From an uncultured Candidatus Poseidoniales archaeon (GTDB taxonomy: Archaea; Thermoplasmatota; Poseidoniia; Poseidoniales; Poseidoniaceae), in contig CACEWA010000008.1 in NCBI GenBank assembly GCA_902563095.1, forward strand, positions 1 through 52,243: 52,243 nucleotides of DNA. Reading direction: 5' to 3'. The position numbers and the translations under genes were made by a program. Positions 24,261-35,400 of this stretch are shown piece after piece (within the stretch, counting starts at the first letter, position 1; each line of letters starts with the position of its first letter). The notes beneath the pieces were generated by a model. It saw only the letters and a list, made by a program, of their open reading frames with translations, made no database searches and was not told where the DNA came from.

Positions 24261-26210
24261 ATGAAGGGAAGGTTTACTGCAATTTTGCTTGCCATTTTGA
24301 TGGCAACTATGTCTATGACCGGCACTACTATCGCAGAAGATTCAGGAAGACAAATGGATGACGTTGATTGTTCAGGATATACTTTTGAAGACCTGTTCGA
24401 GTATAACAACGCTGTTTTCATGTTCCAGATTCTAGATGACTGGGCAACATCAGATTTGTATGCTAACTCTTGGGTAAACGAAAGCAGAGCTTCAGTAGTC
24501 AGAGAAAACCTCGATGGTTTGTTCGAAGGATTCCCCGGTGGAAACAACTCATGGATTTCAACTGATGAAAGAGATGCTGTTAGAGAAATCGGTGCGAAGT
24601 GCATCGCTGACATGTACACTAGAATCGGAATCCGTGAAGGAATCCCTCACCGAGGAGGAGTTGACTGGAATGATGTCGAGTTCGTCGAGGAAGGCATCGG
24701 CTTAGAAGAAGTCAACTTGGTCCCAGAAGCACACCCTGAGGAGAGATCTTGTTCTGGAAGATATGCATTTGCAAGTACAGATTGCCAAGAAGTCCCAACC
24801 TCTGCAACCAATAATCTCGAGATTTCTATGTTCGTGAAGGATGGAGAAACCCACAATTCAAGATTTAACAAGTTGCCAAATTCTGGTCAAAGTGATTTCA
24901 CTGTTGCTATGAATGCAACAAATGTAACTAGTGCAACCATGGTTTTCACATTCCCATACATCGATGGAATGCGAATGGCTAACTGGACCATCCAAGATGA
25001 AACAACTTCGTCTGATGGGACAGTCAACGTTGTCGAGAATCTAAATGCAGGTTCTATCGAAGAGATATTCCTGCCAGATGGTAGCGTTCGAGTGAGCATG
25101 ACAATCGGTTATGATAAGGCAGACTGGCCAATGATTCGCAATGTCTTCTTTGACATGACGACAAGCCCTCCTGAGACTAATGATAACCCAGTGTGGACAT
25201 CTAACGAACCTGCAGATGACACAATAATTCCTATTCTCAGGGGTGAAGGAATAGGAAATGAGGTAGTCGCAATAACCGGCGAAACAATGGCAGATTGGGC
25301 TTTTGATAATGACGCATGGGGACTAGATTGTGAATTCGACGGAGCCGGTTGGTCGAGTAGAATGAACTCAGACGGCGAATTGCTAGTTACAACCGGAAAT
25401 ACAGAATCATCCGACGCCACATGCCACTTAGTGGACCCATATGGAGCAATGAGTAACGCTAGCCACACATGGAGATTCGGCCAACCTGCAGTCTTTGACA
25501 CCACCTCTAACGGCCCATACACAGATTCTGTTGAAATTGAAGCAACTAACGCATTAATGGTTCAAAATATGGCATTATCGATTAGTGCAATTCAAGGAGG
25601 AAGTAGTGGGGTGGCGACTTCGGTTAACCTAGGATCAACATCTGCTAGTGGTTCTGTAAGTTTATCTGGAATTTCACCAGGTGATTTCACCATATACGTC
25701 ATTGCGACCTCTCCCGGAATGCTTGATTGGCATGCTGAATTGGACATATACGGATGTTGTGAGAAGAAAAATACACCACCTGTAATCATGGTCAATATGG
25801 ACCAAATCGAAGGCACATACGCCACATGGTCATCAGATGGATATTCATTCAGTTTATCCGGAACTGCAATTGACCCAGATGGAGGTGCTGTAAGTCTGTC
25901 CGCAACAATGTGTGAAGAAACGACGAACAGTTTCACCCAAAACGGTGATTCTTGGATAGTTAGTCTTTCGATAGCTAAGTGTGTATCACAAGGCCAAACC
26001 ACTCAATATGATGTCGAATTAAGTGTAACTGATTCAGTTGGTGCCATTTCTACTGAGAGCATCAGCATTCCAGACCCTTACGCACAGGACAACTCTGGTT
26101 CAGATACTGTTGTTGATGACTCCGAAGAAGAAGGTGGACTGCCTTCTTTGGGAATGTTTGCGACAATTCTTGCTATGCTTGGAGCGGCCCTCTTACTTCG
26201 TAAGGATTGA
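24261..26210 (+). CDS. Large secreted protein with archaeosortase-like C-terminal signal
   Basis: A 649-residue exported protein. A signal peptide covers residues about 1-25 (ending TTIAEDS). The C-terminus is a DDSEEEGG linker, a small GLPSLGMFATI motif, a hydrophobic helix and RKD, the arrangement of PGF-CTERM-like tails cut by archaeosortases. The mature protein has a cysteine-containing N-terminal helical part (DLFEYNNAVFMFQILDDW) and several beta-sandwich repeats with PPVIMV- and AIDPDGGAVSLSATM-type cadherin/PKD-like edges. No catalytic motif recognised. It is likely lipid-anchored on the cell surface. A 17-base palindrome sits immediately before its ATG. Confidence 0.8.
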   Translation: MKGRFTAILLAILMATMSMTGTTIAEDSGRQMDDVDCSGYTFEDLFEYNNAVFMFQILDDWATSDLYANSWVNESRASVVRENLDGLFEGFPGGNNSWISTDERDAVREIGAKCIADMYTRIGIREGIPHRGGVDWNDVEFVEEGIGLEEVNLVPEAHPEERSCSGRYAFASTDCQEVPTSATNNLEISMFVKDGETHNSRFNKLPNSGQSDFTVAMNATNVTSATMVFTFPYIDGMRMANWTIQDETTSSDGTVNVVENLNAGSIEEIFLPDGSVRVSMTIGYDKADWPMIRNVFFDMTTSPPETNDNPVWTSNEPADDTIIPILRGEGIGNEVVAITGETMADWAFDNDAWGLDCEFDGAGWSSRMNSDGELLVTTGNTESSDATCHLVDPYGAMSNASHTWRFGQPAVFDTTSNGPYTDSVEIEATNALMVQNMALSISAIQGGSSGVATSVNLGSTSASGSVSLSGISPGDFTIYVIATSPGMLDWHAELDIYGCCEKKNTPPVIMVNMDQIEGTYATWSSDGYSFSLSGTAIDPDGGAVSLSATMCEETTNSFTQNGDSWIVSLSIAKCVSQGQTTQYDVELSVTDSVGAISTESISIPDPYAQDNSGSDTVVDDSEEEGGLPSLGMFATILAMLGAALLLRKD

Positions 26211-26237
26211 ATAACTCGAATAATTTGAGGCTTTGCG

Positions 26238-27098
26238 ATGTTCAAAGGACGTGTAGAGAAAGTCAGCCATGAAGGCGGACTGCTCGTTAGTTACACGGGT
26301 GCTTGTCCAGCTTTGGGTTCTGTAATGGTTGATTCTGGTGAGAATTACATCGGCAAGGTGGATGGAGTAATTGGCAACTTGAACAATTCTCTAGTACACA
26401 TCGCACATCTAGATAGGCAAGCAAATGCTAACAAGATGGTCGGCCTTGAAATCACTATACGTACCAGAAAACCAAGAGAAAACAACCGCTCTAGGGACAA
26501 TAACCGAGGCCGTGATGACCGTAGGGGCCGTGATGACCGCAGAGGGCGTGATGACAGGAATTCTGGCAGAGGCCGTGATAATCGCAGAGGTCGTGATGAC
26601 AGAAATTCTGGCAGAGGTCGTGACGACCGAAGAGGAAGGGATGATAGAAATTCAGGCAGAGGTCGTGATGATCGCCGAGGCCGGGACGACCGTCGAGGGC
26701 GTGATGACCGTCGAGGCCGAGATGACAGAAATTCTGGCAGAGGCACCCACTCACATAATGATTGGACTTGTGGCGAATGTCAAAATGTGAACTTCTCATT
26801 TAGAACAGAATGTAATCGCTGTGGAGCCCCTAAAGGACGGGGGCGAGGCTCTTCTAGGCAATGGAAAGGTAACGAGCGTAGACCTGGCGACAGAAGAGAT
26901 TCACCTCAACCAAGACCCGGCGATTGGGAATGCATGCAGTGTGGAAAATCGAATTTCGCAAAAAGGAATGAATGCTTTGGATGTGGGCGTTCAAAGAGAA
27001 TCGGCGGGCCAAAACAAAGAGGGCATCATCGCAAATTGAAAGACCCGCCTCCATTACATTCTGCTAAGTATGAAAGTAGTAAGCGGAGGGAGAGATAA
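26238..27098 (+). CDS. Gar1-like H/ACA RNP protein with RG-rich tract and two RanBP2 zinc fingers
   Basis: Residues 1-75 resemble archaeal Gar1, the H/ACA RNP protein that helps pseudouridylation complexes: MFKGRVEKVSHEGGLLVSY, a GSVMVD turn, and YIGKVDGVIGNLNNSLVHIAH. Residues about 82-168 are tandem RGRDDR and NSGRGRD repeats. Two RanBP2-type zinc fingers follow with exact C-x2-C-x10-C-x2-C spacing (WTCGECQNVNF...CNRC and WECMQCGKSNF...CFGC), then a basic tail. Ordinary archaeal Gar1 is under 100 residues; here RNA-binding modules extend it, recalling eukaryotic Gar1 and FUS/TAF15-like proteins. The stop overlaps the next gene's ATG by one base (TAATG). Confidence 0.82.
   Translation: MFKGRVEKVSHEGGLLVSYTGACPALGSVMVDSGENYIGKVDGVIGNLNNSLVHIAHLDRQANANKMVGLEITIRTRKPRENNRSRDNNRGRDDRRGRDDRRGRDDRNSGRGRDNRRGRDDRNSGRGRDDRRGRDDRNSGRGRDDRRGRDDRRGRDDRRGRDDRNSGRGTHSHNDWTCGECQNVNFSFRTECNRCGAPKGRGRGSSRQWKGNERRPGDRRDSPQPRPGDWECMQCGKSNFAKRNECFGCGRSKRIGGPKQRGHHRKLKDPPPLHSAKYESSKRRER
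26490..26742 (+). repeat. In-frame tandem repeats coding RGRDDR/NSGRGRDD
   Basis: About 250 bases of imperfect tandem repeats of 15-33 bases coding for Arg-Gly-Arg-Asp-Asp units, some with an inserted Asn-Ser-Gly. Synonymous differences between units (CGA, CGC, CGT, AGA mixtures) show that the protein pattern is under selection rather than being a very recent DNA slippage product. It forms the low-complexity linker of the Gar1-like protein. Confidence 0.85.
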
Positions 27099-28132
27099 TG
27101 AGTGCTGAAAGCCATTATCTGGACGCTATAGAAGCAGAAGAGAATGAAGATTTGGAACAAGCCTTGGAGCATGCTAGACTAGCGGTAAAGGCTGACCCTG
27201 AACACTCAAACGCTTGGTGGATGATTGTAACTCTATTAGCTCCGGATGGTAAATATCCGGATATAGAACAAGCATCGAAAGCACTGGTTGCATGCAATAG
27301 AGTTGTTGATTTAGACCCAACTAGAGTAGATGCCTGGATCAAAGGTGGACGATTGATGGTAGACCACCTAGGTCTTTACGAGGATGCTTTGCATTGGTGG
27401 CAAAAATGTAGAGAAGCCGCACCTTTGGAATCGGTACCAATAGTGGAACAAACAACAATACTTTCCGATTTAGGAATGTATGTTGATGCAAGAGATAGGT
27501 TGAGTGCTTTATTCGAAGAAAACCTAGACATTGCGAACTCACAATTGGCACGAATATCTCAATTACACAGAACTCTCGAGATGTCTGCGCAACAAGACCA
27601 AGATGCACACTTCAAACCATGGAAAAAGAACCATGGTGGCTGGACCGCTATCAAAATGAGGTCGCACAAGGCACCTGTCTCAGAGAATATGCTATTCATG
27701 ATGACTACAATTCCGTTCTTGATGCTTGAGGTCTTTGCATCAAGGTCTCTATTCGGTGAAGGGTGGGGGGCATTTTGTCTAACCAGCTTACTGATCCTAG
27801 TTACTGTAATTATTGGAATGTCTTTTACTAGGAAATTATACTATCGTGTAAATAAACCCGGATTCAATTTACTGCGAGCGATTCAATTTGAAGCAAGTTC
27901 TGCAAAGGTTGTCATCCCTGAAGATATTCGTCGCTCCAAACTTTACCTATTCCTGTTATCTAGACATCCGCCTGCATTCCAGCAGCGATTAGAGAAAATC
28001 GTAGAATCTGAGAAGAAACTTCCAAAGAACTGGAAGATGAAACTGCCTGATTTCGATTCTCACTTAGATGAAATCGGATACATCGAAGATGAGGAAGAAG
28101 ATTCTGAACTTTCTTCATATGAAGAAGAATGA
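27098..28132 (+). CDS. TPR-repeat membrane protein
   Basis: A 344-residue protein with tetratricopeptide-like repeats in the N-terminal half: DLEQALEHARLAVKADPEHSNAWW and ASKALVACNRVVDLDPTRVDAWIKGG are recognisable units (excerpts HARLAVKADPEHSNAW and VVDLDPTRVDAW). Two hydrophobic helices near residues 200-245 anchor it, and an acidic tail (EDEEEDSELSSYEEE) ends it. TPR proteins are scaffolds; no partner is shown. It is translationally coupled to the Gar1-like gene through a TAATG overlap, and its stop abuts the 3' end of the convergent SAH hydrolase gene with no gap. Confidence 0.8.
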   Translation: MSAESHYLDAIEAEENEDLEQALEHARLAVKADPEHSNAWWMIVTLLAPDGKYPDIEQASKALVACNRVVDLDPTRVDAWIKGGRLMVDHLGLYEDALHWWQKCREAAPLESVPIVEQTTILSDLGMYVDARDRLSALFEENLDIANSQLARISQLHRTLEMSAQQDQDAHFKPWKKNHGGWTAIKMRSHKAPVSENMLFMMTTIPFLMLEVFASRSLFGEGWGAFCLTSLLILVTVIIGMSFTRKLYYRVNKPGFNLLRAIQFEASSAKVVIPEDIRRSKLYLFLLSRHPPAFQQRLEKIVESEKKLPKNWKMKLPDFDSHLDEIGYIEDEEEDSELSSYEEE

Positions 28133-29398
28133 TCATGTTCCTGCGGTGTAATCTGTAGAATAAGCAATCTGCTCAGCAGTTAACTCGTCGATTGAGAAAC
28201 CTAGTGTGCTCAATTTTGTAGTTGCTAAATCCATATCTTGTTCTAGAGTTATGTCGTAAACCTTGGTTTTCATTTCTCCACCCTCGGCAGCAAGTCTACA
28301 CAATGACAAGAATTGATTCGCGAAACTCATATCCATAACTTCGGATGGGTGACCCTCTGCTGCTGCAAGGTTGACCAAACGTCCTTCTGCAAGCAAGTGG
28401 ATTCGACGACCATCAGTCATTGTATACTCTTCATTTTCAGAACGTATTGTTCTTACAGAAGAGGATCTTTCTTGCAAATCCTCAATATTGATTTCACAAT
28501 CATAATGACCAGTATTGGAAATCAACGCTCCATCTTTCATTACATCCATGTGACGGCCTACAATGACATCCTTCATGCCTGTAGCAGTGCAGAAAATATC
28601 TCCTAAGGGAGCGGCTTCATCCATCTTAATTACTCTAAATCCATCCATCACAGCTCTCAATCCTGGAAGCGGGTCTACTTCTGTTACAATCACATTTGCA
28701 CCCATTCCACGGGCACGCATTGCAACTCCTTTACCACAGTGCCCGTAACCTGCCACGACGAATGTCTTGCCAGCAATCAGTACACTAGTTGCACGAATAA
28801 TACCATCCAAAGTTGACTGACCGGTACCGTAAACATTGTCGAAATCCCATTTTGTAATTGCATCATTAACCGCGATTACGGGATACTTCAAATCTCCAGC
28901 GGCAGCCATTGCTCTCAATCTGTGAACTCCAGTAGTGGTCTCTTCTGTACCGCCGATTACTGTGTCTGCATATTCTGATTTCTCACCATGAACTCTGACT
29001 ATCAAATCTGCTCCGTCATCAAGAGTTAGTGTTGGTTTAAACTCCAAGGTTTTGTCAATGCACCAATAAAAATCCTCGACTGATTGTCCATGCCAAGCAT
29101 ATACCGAATAGCCTTCTCTTGCAAGCCATGCTGCAACATCATCTTGAGTAGAGAGTGGATTACAGCCCGACCATGAAACTACTGCTCCTGCTGCTTGAAT
29201 TGTCTCTATGAGGACTGCGGTTTCTTTGGTGACGTGTAGACATCCTGCAACACGCATACCAGACAGAGGTTTGTCGATTTCTGCTTGCTTACGTAGTGCT
29301 GCAAGTACTGGCATTCTCGAGCGAGCCCAATCTATCCGCATAGCACCTTCGTCTGCTAGACTCAAGTCTGCAACCGTATATGTCTCGCCTTTGTCCAT
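28133..29398 (-). CDS. ahcY: S-adenosylhomocysteine hydrolase
   Basis: Reversibly splits S-adenosylhomocysteine to homocysteine and adenosine, clearing the product of methyltransferases. The 421-residue protein has the family hallmarks: AGCLHVTKETAVLIETI, the CNPLSTQDD motif, NDAITKWDFDNVYGTGQS with the catalytic Lys/Asp region, and the NAD motif VVAGYGHCGKGVA. It lacks the C-terminal KPDHYRY tail and so is the archaeal/thermophile-like short form, ending in ADQIAYSTDYTAGT-type residues. ATG at 29398 is preferred; the frame continues to a TTG at 29425. Confidence 0.96.
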   Translation of the reverse strand: MDKGETYTVADLSLADEGAMRIDWARSRMPVLAALRKQAEIDKPLSGMRVAGCLHVTKETAVLIETIQAAGAVVSWSGCNPLSTQDDVAAWLAREGYSVYAWHGQSVEDFYWCIDKTLEFKPTLTLDDGADLIVRVHGEKSEYADTVIGGTEETTTGVHRLRAMAAAGDLKYPVIAVNDAITKWDFDNVYGTGQSTLDGIIRATSVLIAGKTFVVAGYGHCGKGVAMRARGMGANVIVTEVDPLPGLRAVMDGFRVIKMDEAAPLGDIFCTATGMKDVIVGRHMDVMKDGALISNTGHYDCEINIEDLQERSSSVRTIRSENEEYTMTDGRRIHLLAEGRLVNLAAAEGHPSEVMDMSFANQFLSLCRLAAEGGEMKTKVYDITLEQDMDLATTKLSTLGFSIDELTAEQIAYSTDYTAGT

Positions 29399-29444
29399 GG
29401 ACACTGCCGAGCGAGCATACCTCAAAGGTCAATCGGTCAGATGT

Positions 29445-29462
29445 CTGCTCCTAAAGGAGCAG
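29445..29462. other. Perfect 8-bp hairpin between the giant surface gene and ahcY
   Basis: CTGCTCCT and AGGAGCAG pair around a two-base loop (or seven pairs around TAAA) in the 82-base gap between two genes on the minus strand. It lies 18 bases past the stop of the upstream gene and has no T-run, so a termination role is uncertain; mRNA 3'-end protection or a leader element of ahcY are alternatives. Confidence 0.5.
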
Positions 29463-29480
29463 AAACTGGCCACAAATTCA

Positions 29481-32400
29481 CTATTGTTGCTGTTGGAAAT
29501 GTCCAGCATACTGTTGGGCATAGGCCCTCGCAGTCTCTTCTGGGTATCCTTGAGCAATCAGTTGCTGTACGTATTGCTCCATTGGATCCATCTGTGCTAC
29601 GCCTGCATAGCCAGCAGCAGTTGCAGAGAAGTCTCCACTCATCTGTGAATCGATAATCTCGTCTTCCTTTCCACCACGTAGAACGAAGAACAAGGATAGA
29701 ATTACGATAAATGCTAATCCTAGGCCACCGCCAATGTATAGCATCATGTTGTCGTCACTACCGCTTTCTGCTTCATCGTTAAGAGGGGCCTTATCTGGAA
29801 TTCCATCATCATCGGAATCGGTAAATTCACCAGACCATTCACACTCGGAGGTGTCTGAATTCCAAATCCAGTAAGCATCAGGCTCAGCGTCTAGAACCTC
29901 GACTGGAACTTCTAGACCTTGACATGCTGGAAGAGTAATTTCAATCCAGTAGATTATCGGCCAGCGCTTGTCATCGCCTTCGTAAACCTTCAAGAATACT
30001 CTCTTGGACTTGGTTTCATTATCGAATAGGTCATCAATTTTCAACGTTAACTCGAATCCGTCACCGTCACCAAGAGGCTCAGATTTTGCCCACTTCTGTT
30101 CTAGTTGTAGAGTGTACTTTGCCACAGCTGTTTGGTCAAAGGTTGTGTCTTCAAGAGCCGCTTCGACATAGACATCGCTCTGCTCAGCACCATCTACAAT
30201 GTTACCCGTTAGTGTGATAGTATCACTGTCTACCTTAGTTCCATTCAGTTCCAAATTGATTTGGATTGTTGGTTCAGCATCTCCGAACCCTTCTGGTACA
30301 ACAGAGAAGTACATTTTGTACTTGTCAGAACTCTTTCCTGCCTGGTCGAACACAACTAATTCAATACGAATCAGAGATTCTGTTTGGCCACTAGGATCTA
30401 CTGTTATATTGCTAAAGGTGTATGCCCAAGTTCCATCACTAGAAGATGGTGTAATGAAAGTGTGCCCTTCCAATTTGTAATTATCCTCGTTGTATGGTTT
30501 ATCGAAGAGAACTGTCCACTCATAGGATTCAATTCCATTACCAGATAATGCATCTGCATCAGAAGAGTTTCCAGCATCAAAGTTAACCGTCATTGAACCA
30601 GAATCGTCTAAGTGTATACGCTTCAATGGCCAATCGATTCCAGAAACGGATTTGACTCCACGGTCTTCAATAGGTCTGTCAAATGGTTGCTCATTTTGAT
30701 TAATTGAAGTGTCAATCATTACATCTGCTACCGGACGATATTCGTCCGCTCTTGTATCATCAGTCATGACTGTAACCGATATTGTTCGAGAGTGACCCGC
30801 TTCATCATGCAAGAATAGGGTTACTTCCCAAGTAGCACCTTGTAGACATCCTGTTGCGGATGAAAGGTCGATCTTACAGAAATTGACTGTAGGACTTGCT
30901 ACATCTGTGTGGTCAGTTCCACTTGCCATGGAAGATCCAGACCAATCGGTTGGACCACTCATCACCCAATCTGTAGACAAGGTCTCAGTAGCAGTGGTTG
31001 TATATCCGAAAGTAACCTCTGAATTACTCTTCATGTAGTGGAATGCATATCCACCTGTTGAAGGGTCAAAGGAAGGTACTTCTCCGTTGATTGTCAAATC
31101 AAGTCCGTTACCAAGTGTGCCGAATCCTGTTGGATAAGGAGATACGTGATAGGACAGCATGTTACCCAATAGTGGGAATGTTGTGCTGTTTGCACGGTCT
31201 GATACACTCTCAACATCGATTGTAGTAACAATAAGTCCACCATCGACATAACTGCACACTCCAAGAACTGTATCCTGAACATCCGCTTCAGATTGTAACA
31301 AGCGCTGGAAGGAACCTCCTTCTTCGGAGTATCCATTACAAGCACGTGGAATAGATGTTGCAGATGCACTCTTTGTGTTGATAATCGCTTCAGTAACTGT
31401 ACCGAACTGGTCAAATCCTTGGAATGCAGCAAGGTCTACACTATCCAAGATTGGATGGTAAGGATCTGCAACTTCCATGTTACTGTAGGTAATTCGAGTT
31501 TCAGGGGTGTTCCTTGGCTGAATATCCATATCGAATGGCAACAGGCTTTCACCTGTTGAAGAGGAGTACTCGTAGTAATCTGTTGCTCCAGACAAGTGAA
31601 CTTGTACTGTACCGCCAGATGACATGAAACTCTTCAGAGCGTTTTGGTTGGAAGAACCGCCAATCAACTCATAGTATCCCTTTCCGCCTTCATCGCTTGG
31701 CTTTGCTGTGTTAACATCTTGCCATGGCATTACAACCTTGTCATAGTGAGTTAACCAACCTAGGTCAAGATATTCGGACCAATCGTTTATGTCATACTGT
31801 GTGTATGTCATTCCCAAGATAACCAAATCTTCCTTGATTGCAGTTACTCTAGTAGAATCGCCTGAAAGAATTGCGATGTCAATTTGGTCTGCGAAAGCTG
31901 CATGGAAGTATCTCTCATTTCCTGAAGTACTTCCATCTGGTAGCGTTGCATAGTAACTGATATTGTACTTGTTTCCATCCATCCAACCATTCCAAGGAGT
32001 GAAAGAAACAGTTGTTCTCTCATGAGGACTTAGAGTTTGACTCGGTCCAGCGGTCGTGGTGTGAACCTGGTTGCCACTAGCCATATCCACGACGTTCATG
32101 TGGAATGTGTAGTCACCTTGTAGAACACCATTGGTTGCTGCTAGAGACCAATCGTGAGTCTTAGCGCTATCAATCGGTAGAACACAGTCTAGAACGACAT
32201 CTGAAAGGCAAGACAGTTGGTCTGGCTTGCCTAAGGTAATGTCTACACTCTCAACAGAGAAAATAACTCTTCCAAGGTTGTTAGCTAGAGAGATCTCATC
32301 ATATCCATACCATGGAGTTCCTTGAGTAGCATTGTCGAAGATAGATTCAACTTCAATCTTGTAAACTCCGGAAACGAAATCATGGTTTGCGATAGTGATT

Positions 32401-35400
32401 GTGCGGTTTTCTTCTGCATCTAAGTCCAATACAGTGGTACTGTAAACTGCATCCTGTGTGAATGAGAACTCCTGTAGAGAAATGTTATCGAAAGCAACTC
32501 CGCGAACACCATCATTCTGTCCGTTATGACCATCATCATTCGATAGGAATTCAAAGTTGATGTCAACAGTTGAGCCTGCTAAACTGATACACTCATCTGT
32601 CCATAGATTAGAATCCGGAGAGGTTCTGTTGACAACATACAAGTGAGTCAAATCAATACTTCTACTCTGGACTAATCCATCGCTGTTGAAGAACACGTTG
32701 TAGTTTCCAGAACCACCGTTGACGTTTGCTGGGTCTCCGATGTATTCAATTTCGGTGTTGTCCAATGTTGTTTCGTTTACAGGGTCGATAAATCCGTTAC
32801 CGTCTTCGTCGACAATACAGAATCCATCTTCGTTGTAGTCAATCCACTGTCCGTAAATTAGACCTTCATAATCAGACCCGCCTTTGTTCCAATCAACAGT
32901 AATTGCTGCATAATCGTTAACAGATGATGTTGCACCAGATTGTTGAATTTCGAACCATGTTTCTGCGAAGTACTCGAAGTTTAGAGCAACGTAGTCGCCA
33001 GACATGCTAGTCAAATCAATATCTGGTATTGTCAGAGTTTCATTCTCCCAGACATCTCCGAAACTGTTAGCAGTGTCACATGGGTGACCGAACCAGTATG
33101 CGTGAGAGCCGAATATCTGCTCAGTACAACTAGAATCGTCTAGGATTCCTCCGTTTGCATTTCCATCATCAGTATATCTGAATCCAGCGGATCCACCTTC
33201 GAATCCTTCTTCACAAACAACAAGCGGTGAGCCACAGTATACATCTGTAGGTAGAGCGCTGTAGACCTTAGCTTCTAAGTCGAAAGATACGTTGGTGTTA
33301 CCTAGGTGTTCGACCTTGACGTTCACCGGGAAATTACCTTCCGCGTACAAACTACCTGGTTTGAATGATGTTATTTCCATCACTGCAGGGTCATATATGT
33401 TGAACGCAGTGATATATCCTACGATTTCATCGTTAGCTGGCTGTTCATCTTGACCATAGTTCAGTACTGCCGAGATACGGTAAGTAGTTCCATTCACGAA
33501 GTCCGCAGAAATTGCAGTTGTGTAGTCCTCGTTAGGAGCCAAATTGTTCATGTTGATATTGGATTGTTGGTTTTGCACATTGGATGTAAATGCAGTGTTC
33601 TGCTTCCAAATTGTGATGTTGTCGATTGCGAAACCATCTCTTCCAGACCATGTTGATTCATTGGAACCAACCGAACCTTCCCAGCCGGACTTGAATCTAA
33701 ACCTGATGTCTACAGTTTCTCCACTGAAACGAGATAGGTCAAATGCTCCAAGGTCTTCTTCAGTGAAGTTACCCCAGCCATACTGAGTGCCTGGAATTGC
33801 ACCACCATATCGGAAAATTGCAGCATCTAAGCCTGTGTTTGCTTCGCTCTCAAGTCTACCGTTGTCATATCCACCCCAATAGGTTGAACCTGATGCACAT
33901 TGATTAGAGAAGTAAGCAGATGTTGGACAACTGATAGTAACCCATCCTACATCTTCTGAGAATACTTCAACCATTGCAGCATCGTCCCACACTTCTGCTA
34001 GAACGTATCCGTTTGCATCTTGAGTGTATAGATCAGACAAACCAAGATGCCTGAACAGTTCAATGCTCATCCAAGCACGGTCTGCGCCAGTCAAATCGAT
34101 ATCGTTCAGAACCAAACCTTCGTCCCAGTTTGGCTCATATCCAGACCATGTGTCTCCGCTAGAGTTTGTCTTCATTATTCCAGACCACATGAAGTCGGTT
34201 GGATTGTTATTGTTGGCTGATTGAGCTGGTGCATTGTTACCTGCAGTGTGCCCAACAGTACTGTTAGCAGCGACTTCCTCGTGCCAATGGCTTACTCCAT
34301 AATATGCTTCAGTAGTCCAAGTACATCCTGTTCCACATCCGCTTCGATCCTCTGGGTTATCCCAATCCATGGCGTAAACGGTGACGTTGGTTGATGCAGT
34401 TTCATCAACTTCTTTGATTTCTACATCTAAGGTAGCCTGCCCGTTTAGAATATCCATTCCAGTATTGGTTACTGTAACCTCAACTTCACGGGTACCTTCA
34501 CCCAATGCGCCGACATATGCATCAGATGGTGAGATATCAATGCTTGAAACTGCCAAATCCTTGTTGTCCATCTCAATTACAACTATTCGGTCATAGGAAC
34601 CATCCCAGCCAAAGTTGTCGTCATAGGTGAACTGGTCATAGGCACCGTGCCCTACAATCAAATCAGGAGCACTGTTAGGTCCTCCAATAACTTGACCAAT
34701 TGCTACAGTTGTAGGCCTCATTGCACCAAAGTACTCCAGAGGATTCATGTGCCCACCGTTACCGTTGGAAAGTGTCACTTGTACACTTGTTGGCAAGTTC
34801 AGATAATAGTTAGAGGTCGTATCTCCAGTAGAAGATGTCGAGTTCGACTGCTTGAATTTAGCAGCGTGAACGAAATCGGGCTCTCCGTCTCCGTTTAATT
34901 CTCCAACAGTTACTTCCCAAGCGATGTAAGGTCCGAAGTATACGGTCTTAGTTTGACTGAAGGTGTGAGTAGATTGAGTGATTGTTGCGTAACTGACATT
35001 CTCCGTGTTTCCATCGTTGATTGCAACTACATCTATGATTCCATCATTATCGATGTCACCGATGTCGAATCCTCCAAATTCAGGACCAAGAGCGTGAACG
35101 TGTAGTGAACTACCGGTTCCGACTTGACCTCCAGCAGTGGTCCAGGTAAATGTTGCAGGGAACGAATTGGTTTGACAATCGAATTCTAAGACTGTAACGT
35201 TGTCAGACTTGCCAGGGTTTGTTGCTGCTCCTGTGATGTAATCAACACCCTCTGAACGAACCAACCACAAATCATTGTCATCACAACTTCCTTGCAATCC
35301 AGTTTGACTAGGTTCTCCCCAATCGCCTAATTCTAATTCTCTATACGCATTCTGCGTAGAGTCTCCTAGGCTGGTAATTTGCGCCTGTGTCGAGGAAGTA

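Noticed and set aside
26490-26742. Tandem repeats considered as a CRISPR array
   Set aside because: Units are in-frame coding repeats of variable length without unique spacers, and no cas genes are near.
26345-26799. Open frames on the minus strand rich in Ser/Arg/Pro or His/Asp
   Set aside because: Shadows of the RGRDD repeat tract of the Gar1-like gene.
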